The notes beneath the pieces were generated by a model that was not told where the DNA came from, searched no databases, and worked only from the letters and a program-made list of their open reading frames with translations. Of a stretch of DNA of 64,000 nucleotides, positions 20,008 through 29,574 are shown one piece after another. Origin of the DNA: an uncultured Pelagibacteraceae bacterium. Its GTDB lineage: Bacteria > Pseudomonadota > Alphaproteobacteria > Pelagibacterales > Pelagibacteraceae. Each line of letters starts with the position of its first letter. The first letter of the stretch is position 1. The DNA is taken from the NCBI GenBank assembly GCA_902624015.1, contig CACNVV010000001.1, positions 40,864 to 104,863 of the forward strand, read 5' to 3'. Both the position numbers and the translations under genes were made by a program.

Positions 20008-20859
20008 TTACATAGAAGCGTCGAAACCAAAGTGCTTAATAGCAAGTTTGCTAATAATTCCTTGTTTTCTAGCTTTGTTAATTGCTTTATTGAAGTCTTT
20101 TAGGATTTTGGCATCTCTTTTTCCAATCGCACTATCACTAGCTTGTCTGATACCAACACCTACACCATTACCAAATGCACCACCTGAAAAAGTTGGTCCA
20201 ACTAACACAACTGGTTTACCTGATTTGTCTGCATAATCTGTAAATGCTACTGCTGCAGCTAAAGCAACATCACATCTTCCAGATGTTAGATCAAGGTTAA
20301 CTTCGTCTTGAGTTTTATAAGTTCTAACATTTACACTTCCTACGTCACCTGACTCTAAAAAATTTTGGTGAATTGTTCCTGTTTGAGTACATACAGTTTT
20401 ACCAGCAAGTGCTCCTGTTAATGTTTTAAGAGCTTTTTTAACATCAGATCCACCTAATGATAAATTAATACCTTCAGGTGTATCCATACCCTCTAAGCTT
20501 GAACCTTTCATTACCGCAAGAGACGCTACTTCATCAGCATAACCTTGGGAAAAAGTAATTGTTTTTTGTCTTTCAGCCGTAATAGACATTCCAGCCATTA
20601 TTGCATCAAACTTTCTCATTACTAGAGCTGGGATCATACCGTCCCAGTCTTGTTCAACAATTGTGCACTCATACTTCATAATTGTGCAAAGTTCTTGAGC
20701 AAGCTCTACCTCAAAACCAATAAGATTACCCGATGCATCCTTTGAATTCCATGGAGGGTAAGCGCCTTCAGTTCCAATTTTTATTTTTTCAGCAGAAACA
20801 TTTCCAATGATAAATAAAGAAGTAAGAACTGTTAAAATAGTTTTTTTAAATATATTCAT
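20008..20859 (-). CDS. Basic/polar amino acid ABC transporter substrate-binding protein
   Basis: Signal peptide; IKIGTEGAYPPWNSKDASGNLIGFEVELAQELC (SBP family 3). Confidence 0.93.
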   Translation of the reverse strand: MNIFKKTILTVLTSLFIIGNVSAEKIKIGTEGAYPPWNSKDASGNLIGFEVELAQELCTIMKYECTIVEQDWDGMIPALVMRKFDAIMAGMSITAERQKTITFSQGYADEVASLAVMKGSSLEGMDTPEGINLSLGGSDVKKALKTLTGALAGKTVCTQTGTIHQNFLESGDVGSVNVRTYKTQDEVNLDLTSGRCDVALAAAVAFTDYADKSGKPVVLVGPTFSGGAFGNGVGVGIRQASDSAIGKRDAKILKDFNKAINKARKQGIISKLAIKHFGFDASM

Positions 20860-20918
20860 TATTTTCTCCTTTGATTAAAGAGAATTATTTCACAAATTTA
20901 AATAAGAAAAAAGAAAAA

Positions 20919-21959
20919 TTAATGATTAATTGATGAAGAAAAATTCCAAGAGCAATCAAAACTTGGTATGTAAACTCTTGCTAATTTTGCATTCCCAAAA
21001 TTTTGGTTGAAAACATTTAACCAATTTTCAACCTGCTGTGGTTTTTTGTCCTGACTACCTACTTGAGCAGTTATAACACCTTTTGGTTTTAATATTCTTA
21101 CTAAAGAGTCCATATTTTTAGCAGCTAAATCTATACAAAATTGATCATCATTAAGATCAACAAAAATATGATCATAAGTGTCATCACCTACTGATTTAAT
21201 ACTTTCGAAAGCATCACCCCAAACACATTTTACAGAATTTTTTTCAGTTGCTTTTTTTCCAATATCTCCAAGATGTTTATTACAAACTTCTACAACTTCA
21301 GGATCTAGTTCGTACCAATCGATAAAATTAAATTTTTTAGAAATACATTCTCTTGCTACACCACCGTCACCTCCCCCAATAATAGCAGCCCTTTCATTGT
21401 TTTTATTTAAATCTAAACCAGAACCAACAAAAGTTGAGCTGTATAAATGTTCATCTGTTGAAGCAACTTGAATTTCTCCATCTATAAATAATGATTTTCC
21501 AAACTGCTCTAAATCTAGTATTTCAATATGTTGACCTACTTTAGATTTAAAATCTTCTAAAACATCGTTTACTACGTATGATTTTTGTAAACCTGGTGAG
21601 CTATAAATGTCATGATAAAGAGATTTTGTATCTCTGTTAAACTCTTTTTTTACTATTCTTTTATGTTCGAATTCTTTTTTAATAATATCTATTGCAACGG
21701 AAGGGCTTACCTTTCCACAAGTAAAAAAATCAAAACTAATAATACCCTTTTCTGGAAATGTATGAAAGCTAATGTGACTTTCAGCCAATAAAGCTAAAAT
21801 TGTAAAACCTTGTGGTTCAAATTTATATTTTGAAATATTAAGAATTGTCACTTTAGCAGCTTTTGCAATATCATGAATCACCTTTTCAAATACAACAGGC
21901 TCATATTCTTTTGTAGTTCCAATAATATCTAGGGTAATGTGTTCGCCAACTTTTGTCAT
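20919..21959 (-). CDS. Fused S-adenosylmethionine decarboxylase / spermidine synthase-like aminopropyltransferase
   Basis: N-terminus has the SpeD LLAESHISFHTFPEKGIISFDFFTCG cleavage/active site; C-terminus has spermidine synthase IIGGGDGGVARE...VWGDAFE...DHIFVDLNDD motifs. Confidence 0.88.
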   Translation of the reverse strand: MTKVGEHITLDIIGTTKEYEPVVFEKVIHDIAKAAKVTILNISKYKFEPQGFTILALLAESHISFHTFPEKGIISFDFFTCGKVSPSVAIDIIKKEFEHKRIVKKEFNRDTKSLYHDIYSSPGLQKSYVVNDVLEDFKSKVGQHIEILDLEQFGKSLFIDGEIQVASTDEHLYSSTFVGSGLDLNKNNERAAIIGGGDGGVARECISKKFNFIDWYELDPEVVEVCNKHLGDIGKKATEKNSVKCVWGDAFESIKSVGDDTYDHIFVDLNDDQFCIDLAAKNMDSLVRILKPKGVITAQVGSQDKKPQQVENWLNVFNQNFGNAKLARVYIPSFDCSWNFSSSINH

Positions 21960-22044
21960 AATAAGCTTGATGAAACCTTACTAATCAAATTTTTTGCTTC
22001 TTTCAAACAAAAAACTATTATAATACTTCGCTGAGGTTGTAACT

Positions 22045-24078
22045 GTGAAAAACAATTGGTCAAATTTAGAAGCAAAAAAATACATTAAAAAGTATACAAA
22101 ACTTGGTCATTCAAAAGATATGGCTTTGAGAGTATATACAACCAGATTATTAGGAAGAAATAGTGAACTTGTTCTACATGGAGGTGGAAATACTTCTGTA
22201 AAAACATCAATTAAAGATATTGATGGTAAAAATTACGAGGTACTCTGTGTTAAAGGAAGTGGTTGGGACATGGCTGAAATAGAGCCAGCAGGTTTACCAG
22301 CAGTAAAATTAAGTCCACTTTTAGCTCTTAAAAATAAAAAATATTTAAGCGATGAAGATATGGTTGCATATCAAAAAAGAAACTTAATTGATATTAAATC
22401 CCCTAACCCATCTGTAGAAACTTTTCTACATGCCTTTTTACCTTTCAAATTTGTTGATCACACCCATTCTGATGCAATTATGGATGTAACAAATAGGCCA
22501 AATGGTAAGGATCTCTGTAAAAAAATTTTTGGGCCCAAGGTTAGTATTGTGCCTTACGTAATGCCTGGATTTGGTTTGGCTCAAAAAATTAATGAGGTTT
22601 ACAAGAAAAACCCAAATATTAACTGCTTAATACTTTTAAACCATGGAATATTTACTTTTGATAATGACGCTAAAAGATCTTATGACTTAATGATTAAATA
22701 TGTTTCTATAGCAGAAAAAACTATTAGAAAATTAAAACGAAAAAAAATAAAACAAATTAAAAATTATAATACAAAGTTTAAACCATATGAAATTGCACCA
22801 ATTCTGAGGGGTTTGTTAAGCGAAAAAAAAGATGAAAAATTTATACTAAATTTTAGATCAAATAAAACTTTAGATTATTTTATAAATGGTAAAGAAGTTA
22901 AAAGATATTCTAGTATTGGAACTGCTACTCCTGATCACGTTATTAGGGTCAAGCCCTTTCCATTGGTAATTACACCAAAGCAAAATTCAAGTATTGAAGA
23001 TTTCAAAAAAATAGCAGAGAAAAGTTTTAAAGACTATAAAAAAAAATATGTGAAGTATTTCAATACGAATAAGAAAAAGGTTAAAGATAAAAAAACAATG
23101 TTAGATACATCTCCTAGGGTAATCTTGGTACAAAACGTTGGTTTATTTAGTGTGGGTGATAGTTTAAGTGCTTCAAAAATAGCTGGAGATCTAACTGAAA
23201 CAAATGCTAGAGTAATTTCATCAGTTGAAGAAACAACAAAATACAAGTTTATACCTGAAAAAGATTTATTTGATGTTGAATATTGGTCGCTAGAACAAGC
23301 TAAAATTAAAAAAACTAAAAAAATTCTTCAAGGAAATGTTGTTGTAATAACTGGTGGATTTGGTGCAATTGGTTCTGCTACTTATAAACTATTTAAAAGT
23401 TATGGAGCAGAAATTGTATTACTTGATTACGATTCTAATAAAGTAAAAGAAATGCAAAGTAAAATTAAAGATCTATGTTTGCACTGTGATGTAAGAAACA
23501 AAAAAAGTGTAAAAAATGCTTTTAAAAAAATTTGCGAACAATATGGTGGCATCGATATTTTAATATCAAATGCTGGAACAGCAGTTGGTGGATCAATTGC
23601 TGAAGTAGAAGATAATGTTTTAAGAAAAAGCTTTGAAGATAATTTTTTCTCTCATCAAAATTGTGCTTCAGAAACAATTAAAATAATGAAAAAACAAAAT
23701 ATTCAAGGATGTTTATTGTTTAATATTTCAAAACAATCAGTAAATCCTGGAAAAAACTTTGGACCTTACGGTCTTCCAAAAACAGCTTTATTAAGTTTAT
23801 GCAAACAATATGCGGTTGATTATGGATCACTTGGCATTAGATCAAATGGAGTTAATGCTGATAGAATTAGAAGTGGTCTTTTAAATGATGGAATGATTAA
23901 ATCTCGAGCTAAGGCAAGAGAAGTTTCGACGGATGAATATATGAGAGGAAACTTGCTTTTAAACGAGGTAAAAGCAGAAGATGTTGCAAAAGCCTTTTTT
24001 CATTTAGCAGTATCGAAAAAAACAACTGGAGCAGTACTAACTGTTGATGGTGGAAATATAGCTGCTTCCCTTAGATAA
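22045..24078 (+). CDS. Bifunctional class II aldolase / short-chain dehydrogenase
   Basis: GTG start. N-term: HGGGNTSVK, HTHSDA and LLNHGIFTF metal-binding class II aldolase motifs. C-term: VVITGGFGAIG and S...YGLPK SDR motifs. Confidence 0.9.
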   Translation: MKNNWSNLEAKKYIKKYTKLGHSKDMALRVYTTRLLGRNSELVLHGGGNTSVKTSIKDIDGKNYEVLCVKGSGWDMAEIEPAGLPAVKLSPLLALKNKKYLSDEDMVAYQKRNLIDIKSPNPSVETFLHAFLPFKFVDHTHSDAIMDVTNRPNGKDLCKKIFGPKVSIVPYVMPGFGLAQKINEVYKKNPNINCLILLNHGIFTFDNDAKRSYDLMIKYVSIAEKTIRKLKRKKIKQIKNYNTKFKPYEIAPILRGLLSEKKDEKFILNFRSNKTLDYFINGKEVKRYSSIGTATPDHVIRVKPFPLVITPKQNSSIEDFKKIAEKSFKDYKKKYVKYFNTNKKKVKDKKTMLDTSPRVILVQNVGLFSVGDSLSASKIAGDLTETNARVISSVEETTKYKFIPEKDLFDVEYWSLEQAKIKKTKKILQGNVVVITGGFGAIGSATYKLFKSYGAEIVLLDYDSNKVKEMQSKIKDLCLHCDVRNKKSVKNAFKKICEQYGGIDILISNAGTAVGGSIAEVEDNVLRKSFEDNFFSHQNCASETIKIMKKQNIQGCLLFNISKQSVNPGKNFGPYGLPKTALLSLCKQYAVDYGSLGIRSNGVNADRIRSGLLNDGMIKSRAKAREVSTDEYMRGNLLLNEVKAEDVAKAFFHLAVSKKTTGAVLTVDGGNIAASLR

Positions 24079-24079
24079 T

Positions 24080-25150
24080 TTAATTAAATAACTTTTTTAA
24101 TCCATCAGAAGAAGCTTCGGAAATCCCTTTTTCTGTAATCAAACCTGTAACATATTTTGCAGGTGTAACATCAAACGCTAAGTTCATTGCTTTACTTTTA
24201 TTCGGATATATCAAAACTTTTTTAATTTTATTATTTTCATCAATTCCTTCTATATGAGATAATTCCTCAGAGCTTCTCTCTTCTATTGGAATATCTTTTG
24301 CATCTTTAATATCCCAATCAATTGTTGAGCTTGGAAGGGCCACATAAAAGGGAACATTGTTATCATAAGCAGCTAATGCTTTAAGGTAAGTTCCAATTTT
24401 ATTACAAACATCTCCATTAGATAAAGTCCTATCAGTGCCTACAATACACATGTCAACTTCACCCCTTTGCATTAAAATACCCCCTGTATTATCAGCGATA
24501 ATAGTATTGGGAATTTCCTCTTCGTTTAATTCGTATGAAGTTAAGTTTGCACCTTGATTTCTTGGTCTTGTTTCATCTACCCATACATGCACTGGTATAC
24601 CTTTTTTATGAGCATGGTAAATTGGTGATGTAGCTGTACCCCAATTGATTGTTGCTAACCAACCAGCATTACAATGTGTTAATATATTTACAGTATCTTT
24701 CTTTTTATTATAAATTTCTTCAATTATTTTCAATCCATTAATACCAATTTTTTCGCAAAACTTTTCATCTTCATCGCATATTTCTTTTGCTTCATTCAGG
24801 GCAATACTTAATATTTGATCACTATTAATTCCTGATAATTTTTTCATCATACGATCAACAGCCCATTTTAAATTAATAGCAGTAGGTCTAGATTGAATTA
24901 GTTCTTCTGAACTTTTCTTAATAAATTCAGGACTATTGTTTTCTTTAACTGCTAAAGCCATTCCATAAGCAGCTGTTCCACCAATTAATGGAGCACCCCT
25001 GACTTCCATTACTTTAATAGCATTAATAGCATCTTTTACTGTTTTAAGTTCTTTGATGATGAAACGATGTGGAAGTTTAGTTTGATCAATTATCTTAACA
25101 ACATTTTCCTCATACCAAATTGTTCGATATTCTTTTCCCTCTATTCTCAT
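24080..25150 (-). CDS. mtnA: S-methyl-5-thioribose-1-phosphate isomerase
   Basis: VRGAPLIGGTAAYGMAL; LTHCNAGWLAT; VGTDRTLSNGDVCNKIGTY. Confidence 0.93.
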   Translation of the reverse strand: MRIEGKEYRTIWYEENVVKIIDQTKLPHRFIIKELKTVKDAINAIKVMEVRGAPLIGGTAAYGMALAVKENNSPEFIKKSSEELIQSRPTAINLKWAVDRMMKKLSGINSDQILSIALNEAKEICDEDEKFCEKIGINGLKIIEEIYNKKKDTVNILTHCNAGWLATINWGTATSPIYHAHKKGIPVHVWVDETRPRNQGANLTSYELNEEEIPNTIIADNTGGILMQRGEVDMCIVGTDRTLSNGDVCNKIGTYLKALAAYDNNVPFYVALPSSTIDWDIKDAKDIPIEERSSEELSHIEGIDENNKIKKVLIYPNKSKAMNLAFDVTPAKYVTGLITEKGISEASSDGLKKLFN

Positions 25151-25151
25151 A

Positions 25152-26090
25152 TTAATAAATTTTATTTAAATATTTAATTATCTCTTTGCTTCTAGGATCC
25201 TCGTCTGCAAAACATTTTGTTAAAGCTATTCCATGATAGTCACCTAATAATTTTTTATTTTTACAATGTGTATCACTTAAATCAAAAAATTTTATATTTT
25301 TAAATTTTTTCATAAAACTTAAAGTTTTTCTAGTATCAGCCCAATCTTTATCATGAGTAAATAATATAACGTCACCTATCTGAGACCAATTAATAAGAGA
25401 TTTTTTATAATTTCTCCAATTTATCCAACCTTGATCTGGATTTTTTGCTTTTGCAAATTTGCCTGCAAAACCTAAATGAAGAGAAATTACTCCATTTATA
25501 AGTTCAGGATAATTTGATTTTAATACAAAAGAACTTTTCGCACCTGCTGAATGTCCAGATAATAAAATATTATTGAAACCTTTTTTTTTAAAATCATCAA
25601 TTTTTAACTTCATTACTTTACTTTTTTGATTGTCTTTATATTTGTCAATTAAAAGAATTCCATTTTTATCTTTTAAATTTAATACGCTATTTACATCCTG
25701 ATTATTTTTGTTGTAGATTTCCCAAAATTTATCTTCCTCATTTTGAGTCCAGCCTTTTACACCAGAACACAATTGATATGTTTTTATAGTTAAATCTTTT
25801 ATTTGAATTCCATCTAATTGATATATTGCAGGCGGTATTTTGCTCCATGGTCTATTGCAACCATTTAATTTTCGATCTCCACCCCACTGACCATGGGTAT
25901 AAATTAAAATAATAGTTTTATCTTTGTTAATATTTTCGTCTAATTCATAAGGATTACCTTTGTTATCTACAAAAGAATTTAATTTTGAAATTTTCTTTAA
26001 ATCTCTTTCAAAACGTTTTTCGGATTTAGTTTGAGCAAAAGAAAAATTGTTTAAAAAAATTAATAAAATTAATATTAATTTAATTTTCAT
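25152..26090 (-). CDS. Secreted alpha/beta-hydrolase-like protein, paralogue of the adjacent upstream gene
   Basis: Signal peptide; IILIYTHGQWGG; nucleophile elbow LLSGHSAGAKS. Confidence 0.75.
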   Translation of the reverse strand: MKIKLILILLIFLNNFSFAQTKSEKRFERDLKKISKLNSFVDNKGNPYELDENINKDKTIILIYTHGQWGGDRKLNGCNRPWSKIPPAIYQLDGIQIKDLTIKTYQLCSGVKGWTQNEEDKFWEIYNKNNQDVNSVLNLKDKNGILLIDKYKDNQKSKVMKLKIDDFKKKGFNNILLSGHSAGAKSSFVLKSNYPELINGVISLHLGFAGKFAKAKNPDQGWINWRNYKKSLINWSQIGDVILFTHDKDWADTRKTLSFMKKFKNIKFFDLSDTHCKNKKLLGDYHGIALTKCFADEDPRSKEIIKYLNKIY

Positions 26091-27027
26091 TTATTCGTGA
26101 GGCTATATAATCTAATATTGTTGGATTATAATACTGAAAACAAAGTCCAACATCCATATCATGACCTTTTTTTACTGGTTCCTCCCAGTCATCTCCTTTT
26201 CTCTTACAGCTCTTTCCATTAATTTTATAATTTTCTGAAATTACTATTCTTTTCATCCCAGGAATTTCCTCTAACCAATCAGATAATAATCCTTCATATT
26301 TATCTTTTGGATGTGTAAAGGCTAATATAGGAACTTTTAAATTATTTTTAATTTCGTCATTCATCTTTTGTCGTAAATCATGAGGTCCTTGATATTTTTT
26401 TCTAAATTTAGCCATTGCTTTTTCTACACCATTTTTTTTTACTTTATATTTAGAAGATAATTTTCCAAAACATGCTTGCATATAAGATATGCCTCCACCT
26501 GCCTTATCTGGGTACCTAGACATAAACAATAAAGTGGTTAAACCGCCACAAGAATGTCCAGTAACAAAAACTTGTTTTCTTGGTACTCCCGCATCTACAA
26601 ATTTTTCAATTAATTCTAAATTTAATTCTACTCTTTTATCCAATATATGCTTACCTTCATAAATTTTTGGTACAGGCTTTAACCACCACCAATCCTTTTT
26701 TTTAGACATGTTTTTAGACATATCTCCTCTAAGATGAGTTGAGCATAAATTATAAACCATTATTTTTTTTCCATTAACCTCTTGGTCTATCAAAGATGCA
26801 TGATTTCTTAACATTGATACCCATGTACAATTTATTGCGATATCATTTTCGTCTTGTCCATGATTATAAATTAAAATAATTTTATTTTTAGGATCCTTAA
26901 TTTCAAAATTTTTAATCAATCTAACCTCTTTATTAATGAATCCGCTTTCACTAATCTTATCGTTAGGTCCTGCATAAGCTAGAGTTGAAAATAATATAAA
27001 AGTAAAAATTAATAATATTTTTCTCAT
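26080..27027 (-). CDS. Secreted alpha/beta-hydrolase-like protein
   Basis: Signal peptide; IILIYNHGQDEND; nucleophile elbow VTGHSCGGLTT; overlaps both neighbours. Confidence 0.75.
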   Translation of the reverse strand: MRKILLIFTFILFSTLAYAGPNDKISESGFINKEVRLIKNFEIKDPKNKIILIYNHGQDENDIAINCTWVSMLRNHASLIDQEVNGKKIMVYNLCSTHLRGDMSKNMSKKKDWWWLKPVPKIYEGKHILDKRVELNLELIEKFVDAGVPRKQVFVTGHSCGGLTTLLFMSRYPDKAGGGISYMQACFGKLSSKYKVKKNGVEKAMAKFRKKYQGPHDLRQKMNDEIKNNLKVPILAFTHPKDKYEGLLSDWLEEIPGMKRIVISENYKINGKSCKRKGDDWEEPVKKGHDMDVGLCFQYYNPTILDYIASRINEN

Positions 27028-27899
27028 TTTTTTAAAAGTATCCTACCTGCTACTGTTTTAAGTTTATCTTTTGTTTTTTGTGTTCTTTTTTCTGGGGCTG
27101 TAATTATAGCTACATCCAAACAATTATTTGTAGGATCTTTTGGATCAATATGATTTTCAAAATTATCAATTAAATTTTTAATCATATTTTTTGCTTTCGC
27201 AGCATTTCCTAAAAGAACTTTGATAACTTGCTGAACGTCAACGTTTTCATGATCTGGATGCCAACAATCATAATCAGTTATCATTGAAACTGAAGCGTAT
27301 CTAATTTCAGCTTCTCTTGCTAATTTTGCTTCTGGCATATTAGTCATTCCAATTACATCTGCTTTCCAAGATCTATATAAATTAGATTCTGCTAAAGTAG
27401 AAAATTGTGGTCCTTCCATAACAACATAAGTTCCATTTCTTTGATAGTCTATATTTGATTTTTTAATTGCTTCCTCACATGCATTCATTAGTCCATTAGA
27501 GGTTGGATGAGCCATTGACACATGAGCAACAATCTCATCATCAAAAAAAGTTTTTACTCTAGCAAATGTTCTATCAATAAATTGATCAACAATCACAAAT
27601 TTTCCAGGAGGTAAATTTTCTTTTAGAGAACCAACAGCAGATACAGAAACAATATCTGTTACACCTAACTGCTTAAGTGCATCTATATTTGCTCTAAAAT
27701 TTATATTTGAGGGAGAAACAAAATGTCCCCGTCCATGTCTTGGTAAAAAATAAACTTCCTTACTATTATATTTAGTTTTTAAAATCTGATCAGAAGGTTT
27801 GCCCCAAGGTGTTTGTAAATCAAGTAACTCTCTTTCTTTGAATTCCTCTACATCATAAAGACCACTACCACCAATTATTGCTAATTTATTTGTTGTCAT
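27024..27899 (-). CDS. mtnP: 5'-methylthioadenosine phosphorylase
   Basis: LAIIGGSGLYD; PRHGRGH; MEGPQFSTLAES; GMTNMPEAKLAREAEI. Confidence 0.93.
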   Translation of the reverse strand: MTTNKLAIIGGSGLYDVEEFKERELLDLQTPWGKPSDQILKTKYNSKEVYFLPRHGRGHFVSPSNINFRANIDALKQLGVTDIVSVSAVGSLKENLPPGKFVIVDQFIDRTFARVKTFFDDEIVAHVSMAHPTSNGLMNACEEAIKKSNIDYQRNGTYVVMEGPQFSTLAESNLYRSWKADVIGMTNMPEAKLAREAEIRYASVSMITDYDCWHPDHENVDVQQVIKVLLGNAAKAKNMIKNLIDNFENHIDPKDPTNNCLDVAIITAPEKRTQKTKDKLKTVAGRILLKK

Positions 27900-27940
27900 A
27901 ATTAAAAATTTATTTATTTATACTTTTATATTTAACAATT

Positions 27941-28468
27941 ATGAATTTAAAAAATTATATTAGATCTATACCAGATTATCCAAAAAAAGGTATTTTATTC
28001 AGGGACATTACTACTTTAATTAAAGACGAAAATGCATTTGCTGAAACAATTAATCAGATTGTTGAAAGATCAAAAAAATTTAAGTTCACTAAAATTGCGG
28101 CTATAGAGTCCAGAGGATTTGTATTTGCTTCTGCAGTTTCATTTGTACTTAAAAAACCATTTATTATGTTAAGAAAAAAAAATAAATTACCAGCTGATGT
28201 TCATTCAGTAGATTTTGAGCTTGAATATGGAACTGCTACAATTGAAGTTCATAAGGACTCAATTAATGAAAAAGATGAAGTTTTAATCATAGATGATTTA
28301 ATTGCAACCGGGGGTACTGCTGAAGCAGCAGCAAAATTGGTTGAAGTTTCTAAAGGTAAAGTTGCGGCATTTGTATTTGTAATAAACCTATTTGATCTAG
28401 GTGGATCAGCTAATTTAGTAAAAAGCAATTACAAAGTTGAGAATTTAATTGAATTTCCAGGACATTAG
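27941..28468 (+). CDS. apt: Adenine phosphoribosyltransferase
   Basis: IRSIPDYPKKGILFRDITTL; VLIIDDLIATGGTAEAA. Confidence 0.95.
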   Translation: MNLKNYIRSIPDYPKKGILFRDITTLIKDENAFAETINQIVERSKKFKFTKIAAIESRGFVFASAVSFVLKKPFIMLRKKNKLPADVHSVDFELEYGTATIEVHKDSINEKDEVLIIDDLIATGGTAEAAAKLVEVSKGKVAAFVFVINLFDLGGSANLVKSNYKVENLIEFPGH

Positions 28469-28538
28469 AAAGTAAAAAACTTATCCACAGGCTATATAAT
28501 GTTTGAAATAAATTATTATGATTATAACTTAATCTTCA

Positions 28539-29573
28539 ATGAGAATTGAAGAAGAACTAAAGTTAGATTATTCAGATGTACTGTTTAGACCTAAAAGAAG
28601 TACATTAAAAAGTCGTAAAGACGTTAACCTACTAAGAACCTACAGATTTAAATACAGCAAGAATGAATGGTCAGGTATTCCAATAATGGCAGCAAATATG
28701 GACGGGGTTGGAGAGCTAAGCGTTGCTGAAAAATTAAACGAGTATGGAATGATTACATCTTTAACAAAACAACATGATGTTAAAAAAATTAAACAAAATA
28801 AAAATATTAAAAAAATCTATCCTAATATCGCACTCAGTGTTGGTATAAAAAAAGAAGATTTTCAAAATTTGGATAAAGTATTAAAAGAATTTAGTTTTTT
28901 TAAATTTATTTGTATTGATGTTGCTAACGGATATACAGAGCATTTTACTAATTTCATAAAATCAGTAAGGGATAAATACCCAACTAAAACAATAATTGCA
29001 GGTAATGTTGTAACAGCGGATATGACACAAGAATTAGTTTTAAGTGGAGCTGATATTATTAAAGTTGGTATTGGACCTGGAAGTGTTTGTACAACAAGAA
29101 TTCAAACTGGAGTTGGCTACCCTCAATTAAGTGCAGTAATCGAATGTGCTGATGCAGCGCATGGACTTGGAGCGCATGTAATTGCAGATGGTGGATGCAC
29201 TTGTCCTGGTGATGTTGCTAAAGGTTTTGGAGGTGGTGCAGATTTTGTAATGCTTGGCGGCATGTTAGCTGGACATGATGAGGGAAATGGTAAAATTGTT
29301 AAAGTTAATGGAGAAAAATATATAGAGTTTTATGGTTCTAGTTCTGAAGTTGCAAATAAAAAACACTATGGTGGTCTATCAGATTATCGAAGTAGTGAAG
29401 GAAGAAAAGTAAGAGTAAAATATAGAGGCAAAATTAACGATACTATTTTAAATATTCTTGGTGGTGTAAGAAGTAGCTGTACTTACGTTGGTGCTCCTTC
29501 ACTAAAACAATTAAGTAAATGCACAACTTTCGTTAGAGTATCCAATCAGTTTAATGATAGTTTAATTAAATAA
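28539..29573 (+). CDS. guaC: GMP reductase (IMPDH/GMPR family)
   Basis: LDYSDVLFRPKRST; GIGPGSVCTTRIQTGVGYPQLSA; ADGGCTCPGDVAKGFGGGADFVMLGGMLAG. Confidence 0.92.
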   Translation: MRIEEELKLDYSDVLFRPKRSTLKSRKDVNLLRTYRFKYSKNEWSGIPIMAANMDGVGELSVAEKLNEYGMITSLTKQHDVKKIKQNKNIKKIYPNIALSVGIKKEDFQNLDKVLKEFSFFKFICIDVANGYTEHFTNFIKSVRDKYPTKTIIAGNVVTADMTQELVLSGADIIKVGIGPGSVCTTRIQTGVGYPQLSAVIECADAAHGLGAHVIADGGCTCPGDVAKGFGGGADFVMLGGMLAGHDEGNGKIVKVNGEKYIEFYGSSSEVANKKHYGGLSDYRSSEGRKVRVKYRGKINDTILNILGGVRSSCTYVGAPSLKQLSKCTTFVRVSNQFNDSLIK

Positions 29574-29574
29574 T

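Noticed and set aside
28481-28489. Perfect DnaA-box-like TTATCCACA before guaC
   Set aside because: Only one copy noticed. About one such 9-mer is expected by chance in an AT-rich 64 kb window, and there is no box cluster or origin-type gene context.
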